DNA of 64,000 nucleotides, taken from Rubrivivax sp. Lineage in GTDB: Bacteria; Pseudomonadota; Gammaproteobacteria; Burkholderiales; Burkholderiaceae_C. Each line of letters opens with the position of its first letter. The stretch's first letter is position 1. The stretch covers positions 245,042 through 309,041 of the forward strand of contig JALHMT010000002.1 in assembly GCA_022843905.1 (NCBI GenBank). Reading direction: 5' to 3'. Of the stretch, positions 47,269 through 56,502 are shown piece by piece. The notes under the pieces are model-generated. The model did no database searches, was not told the DNA's origin, and saw only the letters and a list, made by a program, of their open reading frames with translations. Made by a program: the position numbers and the translations under genes.

Positions 47269-49233
47269 ATGCCCATGCAGAGCAATGTTGTCGCAGGCTT
47301 GGAGACTCACGCCCGCTGGCGCGCCGAGCTCGATCGCCAGCTCGGTGCGCTCGCCCGTTTCTTCGCCGACCACGAACTGGACGGCGAAGCCGACATGGCC
47401 CGCCTGCGCCAACTTCGCGAGCGCGTGGCCACCGACCGCATCGTCGTGGCCTTCGTGGCGGAGTTCTCGCGCGGCAAGTCCGAGCTGATCAACGCCATCT
47501 TCTTCGCCGACGTGGGCCGGCGCATCCTGCCCGCCACGCCGGGCCGCACCACCATGTGTCCGGTGGAACTGCACCACGACGGCAGGCAGGCCCCGCAGCT
47601 CAGCCTGCTGCCCATCGAGACACGCACGCAGGGCCTGTCCCTGTCGGAGCTGCGCAAGCGCCCCGAGGCCTGGCAGCAGGTGCCGCTGGACCCTTCGGAT
47701 GCCGAGGCGCTGGCCCAGGCGCTGCAGGCCGTGACGCGCACGCAGCGCGTCAGCGTCGAACGCGCGGCCGACCTGGGGCTGTGGAACGAAGAGCATCCCG
47801 AGGACAACCCGCCGCGTGGTGACGACGGCCTCGTCGACGTGCCGGCGTGGCGTCATGCCGTCATCAACTACCCGCACCCGCTGCTCAAGCGTGGCCTGGT
47901 GGTCATCGACACCCCGGGCCTGAACGCCATCGGCGCCGAGCCCGAACTGACGCTGTCGCTGCTGCCCTCGGCGCACGCCACGGTGTTCCTGCTGGCGGCC
48001 GACACGGGTGTGACGCGCTCCGACCTCTCGGTGTGGCGCGAGCACCTGTCGGGCTCCTCGCTCGAACGCTTCGTGGTGCTGAACAAGATCGACACCCTGG
48101 TCGACCCCCTGGGCTCGCAGGAGCAGCTCGAGCGCCAGATCGCCAGTCAGTGCCAGGAGACGGCCACCACGCTGGGGCTGCCGGGTTCGCGCGTCTTCCC
48201 CATCTCGGCACGCGATGCGCTGGCTGCGCGCGTGGCGGGCGATGCGGCGCAACTGCGGCGCAGCCGCCTGCCCGAACTGGAGCAGGCGCTGGCTGCCGAA
48301 CTGATGCCCCGTCAACGCGAGATGATCGGCCGTCACGTCGACGAGACCGCCGACCTGCTGCGCAGCGCCACGCTGCGCCGCCTGTCCGACCGCCGTCGCC
48401 AGTGCGCCGAACAACTGCTGGAGCTGCGCGGCCTGCGCGGCAAGAGCGGCGCGAAGCTGCGCATGCTGCTGCAGCGCGTGGATGCCGATGCGCTGGAATT
48501 CGAGGGCTGCACGCGAAAGCTGGCGGCCGTGCGATCGGTGCAGCTTCGCATGCTGGAGTCCTTGCTGGCCGTGCTGTCCGGCGACACGCTGCGCGCCGAG
48601 GTGGCCGAACTTCAGCAGGCCCTGGGCAACCGCCCGCTGGCGCTCGGCGCACGCCAGGCCTTCACCGCGCTGTGCTCGCGCCTGCGCAGCCTGGTGGCCA
48701 AGGCCGCCGGGCAGATGGACGAGATGCGGCAGATGCTGGAGGCGTCCAGCTCGCGCCTGAACACCGAGTTCGGCTTCGCCTTCAACGTGCCGGCGGCGCC
48801 GTCGCTCAGCCGCTTCGTGCAGGAGTTCAACAGCATCGAATCGAGCTACACGCAGTACCTCACGGTCACGCAGGCCTGGCGCATGGCCTTGCCGGGCTTT
48901 CGCGAGCAGTTCCGCCGCATGTTGCTGTCGCGACTGCGCATTGCCTTCGAGAGCGCCGCTGCCGAGGTCGAGCTGTGGAGCAAGGCCGTGGCCGGCCCGA
49001 TGGACGAGCAGCTGCGTGAACGCCGCGCCGGCTTCCTGCGGCGCCGCGAAGCCCTGCAGCGGGTGGAGAGTGCCTCGGGCGAACTCGAGATGCGCATCGC
49101 CGAACTCGAGCTGCAGGACCGCCAGCTCGACGCCCAGACGGATCAGCTCGACCGTCTGCTGCTTCAGACCCAGGCGCTGGCCCAGCTGCCTGCCGCGCCC
49201 GTGGACGCCGAGCGGGAGCGCACCGCGGCCTGA
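47269..49233 (+). CDS. Bacterial dynamin-like GTPase
   Basis: 654-residue large GTPase. G1 is AEFSRGKS at 64-71 (the first Gly of GxxxxGKS is Ala), G2 probably RTTMCPVE, G3 DTPG at 214-217 and G4 NKID at 272-275. A long helical part follows (about 330-640), with a coiled-coil end (ELQDRQLDAQTDQLDRLLLQTQ). No clear membrane span. Members of this family remodel or tether membranes. The stop overlaps the mutY start (TGATG), so it is translated with a DNA-repair gene. ATG 47269 or 47275 may be the start. Confidence 0.85.
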   Translation: MPMQSNVVAGLETHARWRAELDRQLGALARFFADHELDGEADMARLRQLRERVATDRIVVAFVAEFSRGKSELINAIFFADVGRRILPATPGRTTMCPVELHHDGRQAPQLSLLPIETRTQGLSLSELRKRPEAWQQVPLDPSDAEALAQALQAVTRTQRVSVERAADLGLWNEEHPEDNPPRGDDGLVDVPAWRHAVINYPHPLLKRGLVVIDTPGLNAIGAEPELTLSLLPSAHATVFLLAADTGVTRSDLSVWREHLSGSSLERFVVLNKIDTLVDPLGSQEQLERQIASQCQETATTLGLPGSRVFPISARDALAARVAGDAAQLRRSRLPELEQALAAELMPRQREMIGRHVDETADLLRSATLRRLSDRRRQCAEQLLELRGLRGKSGAKLRMLLQRVDADALEFEGCTRKLAAVRSVQLRMLESLLAVLSGDTLRAEVAELQQALGNRPLALGARQAFTALCSRLRSLVAKAAGQMDEMRQMLEASSSRLNTEFGFAFNVPAAPSLSRFVQEFNSIESSYTQYLTVTQAWRMALPGFREQFRRMLLSRLRIAFESAAAEVELWSKAVAGPMDEQLRERRAGFLRRREALQRVESASGELEMRIAELELQDRQLDAQTDQLDRLLLQTQALAQLPAAPVDAERERTAA

Positions 49234-50318
49234 TGTCCCGACGGGTGCCGTCCAGCACGCCGGTGCCGCCGGCAGGTCTTGCCGCCCGCATCGTGGCGTG
49301 GCAGCGCGACCACGGCCGGCACGACCTGCCCTGGCAGGGCACGCGCGAGCCCTACCGCGTGTGGCTGTCCGAAGTGATGCTGCAGCAGACGCAGGTGACC
49401 ACGGTCCGGGACTATTACGCCCGCTTCCTGCTGCGCTTCCCCGACGTGCAGAGCCTGGCTGCAGCATCGCTGGACGAGGTGCTCGGGCTCTGGAGCGGCC
49501 TGGGCTACTACAGCCGCGCGCGAAACCTGCACCGCTGCGCGCAGGCCGTGGTGACCGAGCACGGCGGCCGCTTTCCGGGCGACAGCCGCACGCTGGCCAC
49601 GCTGCCGGGCATCGGGCGCTCGACGGCAGCGGCCATCGCGGCCTTCTGTTTCGGCGAGCGCGCCGCCATCCTCGACGGCAACGTCAAGCGCGTGCTGACG
49701 CGCGTGCTCGGTTTCGACGGCGACCTGGCGGAAGCTGCGCAGGAGCGTGCGCTGTGGGCGCTGGCTGAAGCGCTGCTGCCCGACGAGCACGTCGACGTCT
49801 ACACCCAGGCCCTGATGGACCTGGGCGCCACCGTGTGCCTGACGCGACAGCCGCTGTGCCTGTCGTGTCCCGTGCAGGCCGAGTGCGTGGCGCGCCGCGA
49901 AGGCCGACCTGCCGACTTCCCCGTCAAGACGCGCAGGCTCAAGCGTGGCAGCCGCAGCCATGCGCTGCTGTGGTTGCGCTGGCGCGAGCAGGTGCTGCTG
50001 GTGCAGCGGCCCGGCAAGGGCGTCTGGGCGGGCCTCTTCAGCCTGCCCGAATGGGACCGGCCCGAAACCTTGCAGGCGGTGTCGGCCGGGTGGCCGGGGA
50101 AGGGGGAAGCGCTGCCGGTGGTGGAGCATGCGCTGACGCACTTCGACTGGACGCTTCGGCCGCTGCGCTGGACCCTGCCGGAGAAGACGCCTGCCGCGCA
50201 GCTGGCTGTCATCGCATCGGAGGCGGTATCCCCCGGTGGGCCCGGCCGCTGGTTCACGCTCGAGGAAGCGGCTGCGATGGGCCTGCCGGCGCCGGTCAGG
50301 AAACTCTTGATGGGCTGA
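49233..50318 (+). CDS. mutY: Adenine DNA glycosylase
   Basis: 361-residue repair enzyme removing A mispaired with 8-oxoguanine. Catalytic Glu in YRVWLSEVMLQQTQV, helix-hairpin-helix LPGIGRSTAAAIAAF, Asp in AILDGNVKRVL, and the [4Fe-4S] motif CLTRQPLCLSCPVQAEC. The C-terminal NUDIX-like domain recognises the oxidised base. Confidence 0.96.
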   Translation: MSRRVPSSTPVPPAGLAARIVAWQRDHGRHDLPWQGTREPYRVWLSEVMLQQTQVTTVRDYYARFLLRFPDVQSLAAASLDEVLGLWSGLGYYSRARNLHRCAQAVVTEHGGRFPGDSRTLATLPGIGRSTAAAIAAFCFGERAAILDGNVKRVLTRVLGFDGDLAEAAQERALWALAEALLPDEHVDVYTQALMDLGATVCLTRQPLCLSCPVQAECVARREGRPADFPVKTRRLKRGSRSHALLWLRWREQVLLVQRPGKGVWAGLFSLPEWDRPETLQAVSAGWPGKGEALPVVEHALTHFDWTLRPLRWTLPEKTPAAQLAVIASEAVSPGGPGRWFTLEEAAAMGLPAPVRKLLMG

Positions 50319-50368
50319 CGCACCGGGGTCACGCCTGCACCTTCGGGAGCGGCAAGAACCGGCGCGGA

Positions 50369-51013
50369 CTACACCACCACGCGCTTGTCGCGCAGATAGG
50401 CGTCGACCAGCGACAGGCGGATCACCGGATCTTCCAGCTCCATCAGCTTCTGCTTGGCCGCCAGGCCGATCGGCAGCAGCTCGCACCAGCGGTTGGCCAC
50501 CCAGCCGGCATCGTCCAGACGGAAGGGCTCGGCGAAGGGCAGCACGCCCTGGGCGCGCAGCGAGGCGATGGCGCGCTGCAGCGCCTGAACGGTGTCGAAC
50601 ATCGTTGCTGCGGGGAGTCGCGAGGCGTCGTCGGGGAAGGCCACCGCGTCGCAGACCCAGAGGTCGTCGTCACGCTGACGTGCGGGCCCCTGGCGGCGGA
50701 ATCGGCTGAGGCCCGTGCAGTTCACGCGCAGGATGCCCGCCTGCTCGGCGTCGACCTGATCCACGCGGGCCAGCACCCCCACCTCTTCCAGCACCACCGG
50801 CCCTCCACCGGGGCCGGCCGAGGCGCCGCTCTTCAGGCACAGCACGCCGAAAGGGTCGCCGCTGCGCAGGCAGTGCGACATCAGGTCGAGATAGCGGGCT
50901 TCGAAGACCTTCAGCGGCAGCAGGCCGCCCGGGAACAGCACCGTGCGAAGCGGAAACAGGGACAGCGGACGCGGCAGGGCGACCGGGACGGGGGCGTTGT
51001 CAGGTGCGGGCAT
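50369..51013 (-). CDS. LON N-terminal-domain protein
   Basis: 214-residue stand-alone Lon substrate-binding (LAN) domain: [29 protein letters not shown] and [13 protein letters not shown]. No ATPase or protease domain. Function in bacteria unclear. Its first 14 nt overlap the end of rapZ. Confidence 0.88.
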   Translation of the reverse strand: MPAPDNAPVPVALPRPLSLFPLRTVLFPGGLLPLKVFEARYLDLMSHCLRSGDPFGVLCLKSGASAGPGGGPVVLEEVGVLARVDQVDAEQAGILRVNCTGLSRFRRQGPARQRDDDLWVCDAVAFPDDASRLPAATMFDTVQALQRAIASLRAQGVLPFAEPFRLDDAGWVANRWCELLPIGLAAKQKLMELEDPVIRLSLVDAYLRDKRVVV

Positions 51014-51899
51014 CGAGTTCTCGATGTCGGATGAGGGTGGTCTGTCGGCTCTCGAAGCGGCGCGCCAGCATCTCGACGATGTAGACCGAACGATGCTGGC
51101 CGCCGGTGCAGCCGATGGCGACGGTGAGGTAGCTGCGCTGGTCGTCCTCGAAGGCCGGCAGCCAGTGCTGCAGGAACATCTCGATCTGCGACAGCATGGC
51201 CATGACCTCGGGCTGGCGTTCGAGGTAGCTGGCCACCGGCGCGTCGCGCCCGCTGAGCGGCCGCAGCTCGCGCAGGTAGTAGGGGTTGGGCAGCACGCGC
51301 ACGTCGAACACGAAGTCGGCGTCCAGCGGCACGCCGTGCTTGAAGGCGAAAGACTCGAACACCACCGTCAGCGCAGCGTCGCGCGCACCCACCATGCTGC
51401 GGATCCAGCCGCGCAGCAGGCTGGGACGCAGCTGGCTGGTGTCGATGACGGTGGAGATCTCGCGCAGGTCGGCCAGCAGGTCGCGCTCGAGTTCGATCGC
51501 CTCGACCAGCGCGCGCGCCACGTCGCTGCCGGCCGGCACGGCCGACAGCGGGTGCGGGCGGCGCGTTTCGGAGAAGCGGCGCACCAGGGTGTCGGTGGTG
51601 GCGTCCAGAAAGATGGAACGCACGCGGATGCCTTCGCTGCGCAGTTCGTCGATCAGCGGCAGCAGGTGCGGCAGCGAGCCGGCCGTGCGCACGTCCACCG
51701 CCACTGCCACGCGGTGCGTGAAGCGCTGGTGTTCCAGGCGGATGAAGTCGCGCAGCAGCTCCGGCGGCAGGTTGTCCACGCAGAAGTAGCCGGCGTCTTC
51801 CAGCGCGTGCAGCGCCACCGACTTGCCCGAGCCGGAAATGCCCGTGATGAGGATCACCTCGTCGCGGGCGCTGGCGTCCAGAGGGATCCACTCGCTCAT
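51000..51899 (-). CDS. rapZ: RNase adapter / P-loop nucleotide-binding protein RapZ
   Basis: 299-residue protein of the RapZ/YvcJ family, which controls amino-sugar synthesis via small RNAs in enterics. Walker A is [13 protein letters not shown]; conserved blocks [43 protein letters not shown] and [13 protein letters not shown] are all there. It overlaps recN upstream by 4 nt. Confidence 0.94.
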   Translation of the reverse strand: MSEWIPLDASARDEVILITGISGSGKSVALHALEDAGYFCVDNLPPELLRDFIRLEHQRFTHRVAVAVDVRTAGSLPHLLPLIDELRSEGIRVRSIFLDATTDTLVRRFSETRRPHPLSAVPAGSDVARALVEAIELERDLLADLREISTVIDTSQLRPSLLRGWIRSMVGARDAALTVVFESFAFKHGVPLDADFVFDVRVLPNPYYLRELRPLSGRDAPVASYLERQPEVMAMLSQIEMFLQHWLPAFEDDQRSYLTVAIGCTGGQHRSVYIVEMLARRFESRQTTLIRHRELDART

Positions 51900-53599
51900 C
51901 GCGGGCTCGATCCTTTCTCTTCGTGCGGCGCGTCGAGCAGCGCCTGGGCATGCGCCCGGCTGGTGCCCGCCAGGCGTTCGCCGCCCAGCATGCGGGCGAT
52001 CTCGGCCACACGGGCCTCGCCGCTGGCGGCGTGGATGTCGCTGAGCGTCTGCCGGCCGTGCAGCGACTTGCTGACCACGAAGTGCTGGTCGGCACAGGCG
52101 GCCACCTGTGCCAGGTGCGTCACGGCCATCACCTGCGCGTGGCGGCCGAGCTGCTTCATCAGGCGGCCCACGCTGTCGGCCACGGTGCCGCCGACGCCGG
52201 CGTCGATCTCGTCGAAGATCAGCGTGGGCACCTGCGCAGCGGCCCCTGCATCGGCGGCCCCTGCGCGATGCGTGGTGACGGCGATGGCCAGCGCCAGCCG
52301 CGACAGCTCGCCGCCCGAAGCCACCTTGGCCAGCGGCCTCGGCGTGCTGCCCGCATGGCCTGCGACACGCAGCTCCACGCTCTCCAGACCCCAGGCGGCG
52401 GGCTCGTCCTGCGGCAGCAGGGCCACCTCGAAGCTGCCGCCTGCCATGCCCAGCAGCTGCATGGCCTGGGTCACGGCGGCGGACAGCGGCCTGGTGGCCT
52501 TGCTGCGCGCCTTGCTGGCCTTCTGAGCCAGCCCGCGCCAGGCTTGTTCGGCGCTGGCCACGGCGCGTTCCAGGGCATCGAGGTCGGCGGCGGCGTCGAG
52601 CGCCTTCAGCGACTCCTTCCAGCCCGACAGCAGGGCCGCCAGCTCGGCCGGTGGGCGCTTGTAGCGGCGTGACAGCGCCACCCAGCTCGACAGGCGGGCA
52701 TCGAGCTGCGCCAGGCGGTCGGGGTCGGGCTCGCGGTGGCCGAGGTAGCCATTCAGCGTGTGGGCGGCGTCTTCGAGCTGCGCCTGCGCTTCGCGCAGCA
52801 CGCCGATCACCGAGGCCAGCTCGCCGTCGTAGCGCTGCACGTCGTCCAGCGCGTCGATGGCCCGCGCGCACAGTGCGGCGGCCGAAGGCTCGGCCTCGTC
52901 CAGTGCGTCGAGTGCGGCACGCGCACCGTCGAGCAGGGCCTGCCCGTGCGCCAGCCGCTGGTGCTCGGCGTTGAGCGATTCCCACTCGTCGGCACCGGGC
53001 GCCAGGCGTTCCACTTCGCCGATCTGCCAGGCCAGGCGCTCGCGTTCCTGTTCCAGCGTGTCGCGCTTCGCGCGCGCTTCGTCCAGTGCTTTCAGCGCCT
53101 GCCGCCAGGCCTGCCAGGCGGCTGCCAGGGGGCGCGTGTCCAGCCCGGCCTGGGTGTCGAGCAGGTCCCTCACGGCAGCGGGTCGCGTCAGGCTCTGCCA
53201 GGCGTGCTGGCCGTGGATGTCGACCAGGTGTTCGGCGGCCTCGCGCAGCTGTGCCACCGTGGCCGTGCTGCCGTTGATCCACGCGCGGCTCTTGCCTTGC
53301 GTGTCGATGCTGCGGCGAAGCAGCAGGCCGTCTGCGACACCACCGCCGCCGAAGCCGGCTTCATCCAGCCAGGGCAACAAGGCGAGCGGCGTGTCGAACT
53401 CGGCACTGACCTCGGCACGGGTGGCGCCTTCGCGCACCAGCGCGGCTTCTGCCCGGGCGCCCAGAGCCAGCTGCAGGGCGTCGATGAGGATGGACTTGCC
53501 TGCGCCGGTCTCGCCGGTCAGCACGGTGAAGCCGCCGGACAGCTCGAGATCGAGCTCGCGCACGATGGCGACGTCGCGCAAGACGAGGCGGCGCAGCAT
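51896..53599 (-). CDS. recN: DNA repair protein RecN
   Basis: 567-residue SMC-like ATPase for double-strand-break repair. Walker [18 protein letters not shown] near the N-terminus, a long coiled coil, then the signature [13 protein letters not shown] and Walker [14 protein letters not shown]. Start 53599 ([13 protein letters not shown]). A repeat element lies upstream; nadK is the next gene on the strand. Confidence 0.95.
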   Translation of the reverse strand: MLRRLVLRDVAIVRELDLELSGGFTVLTGETGAGKSILIDALQLALGARAEAALVREGATRAEVSAEFDTPLALLPWLDEAGFGGGGVADGLLLRRSIDTQGKSRAWINGSTATVAQLREAAEHLVDIHGQHAWQSLTRPAAVRDLLDTQAGLDTRPLAAAWQAWRQALKALDEARAKRDTLEQERERLAWQIGEVERLAPGADEWESLNAEHQRLAHGQALLDGARAALDALDEAEPSAAALCARAIDALDDVQRYDGELASVIGVLREAQAQLEDAAHTLNGYLGHREPDPDRLAQLDARLSSWVALSRRYKRPPAELAALLSGWKESLKALDAAADLDALERAVASAEQAWRGLAQKASKARSKATRPLSAAVTQAMQLLGMAGGSFEVALLPQDEPAAWGLESVELRVAGHAGSTPRPLAKVASGGELSRLALAIAVTTHRAGAADAGAAAQVPTLIFDEIDAGVGGTVADSVGRLMKQLGRHAQVMAVTHLAQVAACADQHFVVSKSLHGRQTLSDIHAASGEARVAEIARMLGGERLAGTSRAHAQALLDAPHEEKGSSPR

Positions 53600-53654
53600 G
53601 TCAGTGGCCGATGGCGCCGGGCTGCCAACCCGACCCAAGTCGCAGAGGGATCAA

Positions 53655-53818
53655 GCAGACGCCGCGGACGGGCTCCGCCCGGCCGCTGGCGGCGCCCCCT
53701 TGAGGGGGCTGAGGCCGGACACGACAGGTCCGGTGGACCTGTCGTGCCTGCCGAAGAGCCGAGCCACTGGCTCGGCGCGGCCTGCAAGGTGCGCCGAAGG
53801 CGCTACGGGGGTGGGTCA
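53655..53818 (-). repeat. Intergenic repeat element, copy B
   Basis: Read on the minus strand it begins on the nadK stop (TGACCCACCCCCGTAGCGC) and ends CCGCGGCGTCTGC. It has two perfect hairpins: 12 bp CACGACAGGTCC (53720-53731) / GGACCTGTCGTG (53735-53746), and 8 bp GCCGAGCC (53758-53765) / GGCTCGGC (53769-53776). The block CCTCAAGGGGGCGCCGCC is shared with copy A. It separates nadK from recN and may attenuate readthrough. Confidence 0.8.
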
Positions 53819-54700
53819 CACGACGCCTTCGTACCAGCGCAGCTTGCGCCGGAGGGTGGCGTAGTAGCTCCAGCCGCGCGGGTGCAGGAAACGCACCTTG
53901 AAGGCCGAGCGCCGCACGCGGATCTGGTCGCCGTGCAGCAGGCTGGCCAGGCTCTGCATGTCGAAGTTGGCCGAGGCCTCGCGGCCGGCCACCACGCCGA
54001 TGCGGATCTCGCCGTGGTCGGGCAGCACGATGGGCCGGTTGGACAGCGTGTGCGAGGCGATGGGCACGATCACCCAGCCGGCGATGCCCGGGTGCAGGAT
54101 CGGCCCGCCGGCCGACAGCGCATAAGCCGTGCTGCCGGTGGGTGACGCGATGATGAGGCCGTCGGCGCGCAGGTTGGCCACGAAGTCGCCGTCGACGTCG
54201 ACCCGCAGCTCGACCATGCTGGCCGTGGCGCCGCGGCTGACGACCACGTCGTTCAGCGACAGGCCGTCGAAGATCTTGTGGTCGTCGCGCCAGACGCCGC
54301 CTTCCAGCATGGAGCGGTGCTCTTCCTCGTAGTCGCCGGCCAGGATGGGGGCCAGCGCCTCGCGATAGTGCTCCTGCGGGATGTCGGTGATGAAACCCAG
54401 GCGGCCCTGGTTGATGCCCACCAGCGGCATGTTGTAGCGCGCCAGTTCGCGGGCGATGCCCAGCATGGTGCCGTCGCCGCCCACCACCACGGCGATGTCG
54501 CACTTGCGGCCCAGTTCGGCCGGCGACAGGCTGTCGAAGTCGGCCACGCCCGTGGCATGCGCGGTCTCGCGTTCGAACGAGACCTCCAGCCCCTGGGCCA
54601 TCAGGAAGTGGGCCAGTTCCTCGAGGGCCGCACGGATGCCGCGGGCTTGGTATTTACCCACGATCGCGGCATGTCGGAAGCGGGTCGGCATGCGGCGCAT
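53816..54700 (-). CDS. nadK: NAD kinase
   Basis: 294-residue enzyme phosphorylating NAD to NADP. The GGDG motif is [16 protein letters not shown], NINxGxLGF-like [11 protein letters not shown], and the substrate segment [17 protein letters not shown]. Either ATG 54700 or 54691 can be the start. Transcribed divergently from hrcA. Confidence 0.95.
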   Translation of the reverse strand: MRRMPTRFRHAAIVGKYQARGIRAALEELAHFLMAQGLEVSFERETAHATGVADFDSLSPAELGRKCDIAVVVGGDGTMLGIARELARYNMPLVGINQGRLGFITDIPQEHYREALAPILAGDYEEEHRSMLEGGVWRDDHKIFDGLSLNDVVVSRGATASMVELRVDVDGDFVANLRADGLIIASPTGSTAYALSAGGPILHPGIAGWVIVPIASHTLSNRPIVLPDHGEIRIGVVAGREASANFDMQSLASLLHGDQIRVRRSAFKVRFLHPRGWSYYATLRRKLRWYEGVV

Positions 54701-54749
54701 TACACCATAGGCAAGGTGATTCCCAAGGGGGCGGCGGGACGGCCTTCCC

Positions 54750-54755
54750 TACAAT
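54750..54755 (+). promoter_or_regulatory. Candidate -10 element of hrcA
   Basis: TACAAT ends 6 nt before the hrcA ATG; a GGAG follows but too close to the start. No CIRCE inverted repeat (TTAGCACTC / GAGTGCTAA) was found in this gap, so autoregulation by HrcA is not visible here. Confidence 0.35.
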
Positions 54756-54761
54756 GGAGCC

Positions 54762-55790
54762 ATGCTCGACGACCGTGCCAAGACCCTTCTGAAGACGCTG
54801 GTGGAGCGCTACATCGCCGACGGCCAGCCCGTCGGGTCGCGCACGCTGTCGCGTGCCACCGGCATCGACCTGTCGCCCGCCACCATCCGCAACGTGATGG
54901 CCGACCTGGAAGAGCTCGGCCTCATCGTCAGCCCGCACACCAGCGCCGGCCGTGTGCCGACGGCGCGGGGCTACCGCCTGTTCGTCGACACCATGCTGAC
55001 GAGCAAGCCGATCGACCTGGATCATGCCCCGGCCGACATGGCCGCCGCGCGCGAGCAGTTGCACCCCGACCAGCCGCAGCGCGTCATCGCGCAGGCCGCG
55101 CAGCTGCTGTCCAGCCTGTCGAGCTTCGTCGGCGTGGTCACCGCGCCGCGCAAGGCCAGCGTCTTCCACCACATCGAATTCCTGCGCCTGGGCGAACGCC
55201 GCGTGCTGGTGATCATGGTGGCGCCCGACGGCGACGTGCAGAACCGCGTCATCATCACGGCGCGCGACCACAACCCGTCGGAACTGCTCGAAGCCACCAA
55301 CTACCTCAACGCGCACTACGCGGGCCTGACCATCGAAGAGGTGCGCGAACGCCTGCAGCACGAGATCGAGGCCCTGCGCGGCGAGATCGCCGGCCTGATG
55401 AAGGCGGCGGTGCAGGTGGGCACGCAGGCGATGGAAGAGAACACCGACAACGTCATCGTCTCCGGCGAGCGCAACCTGCTGGGCGTGCAGGACTTCGGCA
55501 ACGACATGCGCAGCCTGCGCCGCCTGTTCGACGTCTTCGAGCAGAAGACCGAGCTGATGCGCCTGCTGGACGTCAGCAGCCGGGCCGAAGGCGTGCGCAT
55601 CTACATCGGTGGCGAGAGCCAGGTCGTGCCGTTCGAGGAACTGTCGGTGGTCACCGCGCCCTACGAGGTCGACGGCCGCATCGTCGGCACGCTGGGCGTG
55701 ATCGGCCCCACGCGCATGGCCTACGACCGCATGATCCAGATCGTCGACATCACCTCGCGCCTGGTGGGCAACGCGCTCAGCCAGAAGTAG
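54762..55790 (+). CDS. hrcA: Heat-inducible transcription repressor HrcA
   Basis: 342-residue repressor of groE/dnaK-type genes through CIRCE sites. Winged-helix N-terminus: [20 protein letters not shown] and [17 protein letters not shown] with [15 protein letters not shown]-terminal domain ends [17 protein letters not shown]. Normal length. Confidence 0.96.
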   Translation: MLDDRAKTLLKTLVERYIADGQPVGSRTLSRATGIDLSPATIRNVMADLEELGLIVSPHTSAGRVPTARGYRLFVDTMLTSKPIDLDHAPADMAAAREQLHPDQPQRVIAQAAQLLSSLSSFVGVVTAPRKASVFHHIEFLRLGERRVLVIMVAPDGDVQNRVIITARDHNPSELLEATNYLNAHYAGLTIEEVRERLQHEIEALRGEIAGLMKAAVQVGTQAMEENTDNVIVSGERNLLGVQDFGNDMRSLRRLFDVFEQKTELMRLLDVSSRAEGVRIYIGGESQVVPFEELSVVTAPYEVDGRIVGTLGVIGPTRMAYDRMIQIVDITSRLVGNALSQK

Positions 55791-55821
55791 CGCGGCAGGC
55801 CGGCCAGCGCAGCCCCGCCGC

Positions 55822-55827
55822 TACACT
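55822..55827 (+). promoter_or_regulatory. Candidate -10 element of the CAU tRNA
   Basis: TACACT lies 9 nt before the 5' end of the tRNA, the spacing expected for a stable-RNA promoter. -35 not clear. Confidence 0.4.
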
Positions 55828-55836
55828 GCGAGGCTC

Positions 55837-55913
55837 GGGCCGTTAGCTCAGTTGGTCAGAGCAGAGGACTCATAATCCTTTGGTCGTTGGTTCAAGTCCA
55901 ACACGGCCTACCA
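55837..55913 (+). tRNA. tRNA with CAU anticodon, probably tRNA-Ile2
   Basis: 77-nt cloverleaf with encoded CCA; anticodon CAT at 55871-55873. Acceptor stem GGGCCGT/ACGGCCT gives C4-G69 and C5-G68, the pairs that mark tRNA-Ile2 for lysidine modification by TilS; elongator tRNA-Met in E. coli has U-A and A-U pairs there. The CTCATAATC loop, TGGTC variable loop and T-arm resemble ileX more than metT. Automatic tools often label such genes tRNA-Met. It marks the left edge of the accessory segment. Confidence 0.85.
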
Positions 55914-56000
55914 GTTTTGTTTTGTTGGTGCGTTCTGCGATAGCGAACGTCACAGTAGAACTGCAAAACTCGGTGCCAGTCCGAATAGCCTGACCGCCGG

Positions 56001-56341
56001 ATGTCAGCAAAGCTCAAGCCGTTGAAGCAGCTCGGACGTGGCCTGAACCTCTCCACGAAGAAGACGCGCAAGCGCGAGTTCGTCGACGAGATGGAACGGG
56101 TGGTGCCCCGGTCGGCGCCGATGCAGGTGGTGGAGCCCTAGTAGCCCAAGGCCGAGATCGGCCGACCGCCGTTTCGCATCGAGGCCATGCTCCTCATCCA
56201 CTGCCCGCATCAGTGATTCACGCGGTCTGACCCAGCGATGGAAGAAGCGCTTCACGAGATGCCGGTGTTCCGCAAGGTTGCCAAGCTCGACGACGGCGCT
56301 GCGCGCTTGCCCCGGCATTTGGGACTCTGTGGAGCGCGGCC
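56001..56341 (+). pseudogene. IS5-family transposase remnant
   Basis: Translation in one frame gives MSAKLKPLKQLGRGLNLSTK, then KTRKREFVDEMERVV, AEIGRPPFRIEAMLLIH and AMEEALHEMPVFRKVAKL, the N-terminal third of an IS5-type transposase. Stops at 56139 (TAG TAG) and 56214 (TGA) break it, and the DDE catalytic part is missing. No terminal repeats were identified. It lies 87 nt after the tRNA. Confidence 0.75.
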
Positions 56342-56502
56342 GTCTGTCCTCTGGCAAGGATCCGGCGGGAGGGAGCCGGCTGCTCCCCAGCGGTTGCAGT
56401 CCGTCGCGGCTGCTTCCGCTGCGACCGAGCACCGACATCAAGCATTCTTCGACATGTCCAACGGCGGTGACGTCTGAGCCTTTGAGCGCCAGCGTACTGC
56501 CA
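56342..56502. other. Unassigned sequence after the IS5 remnant
   Basis: About 160 nt without a convincing gene between the broken transposase and the 3' end of the TrlF-like gene. It may be further decayed mobile-element sequence. Confidence 0.4.

Noticed and set aside
47242..49467. 741-codon minus-strand frame opposite the dynamin-like GTPase
   Set aside because: Antisense shadow; composition rich in Gln, His and Arg and no recognisable fold.
54701..54761. CIRCE operator upstream of hrcA
   Set aside because: No TTAGCACTC-N9-GAGTGCTAA-like inverted repeat is present in the gap.
56004..56441. Minus-strand frame of 145 codons after the tRNA
   Set aside because: It is the complement of an IS5 transposase remnant readable on the plus strand.
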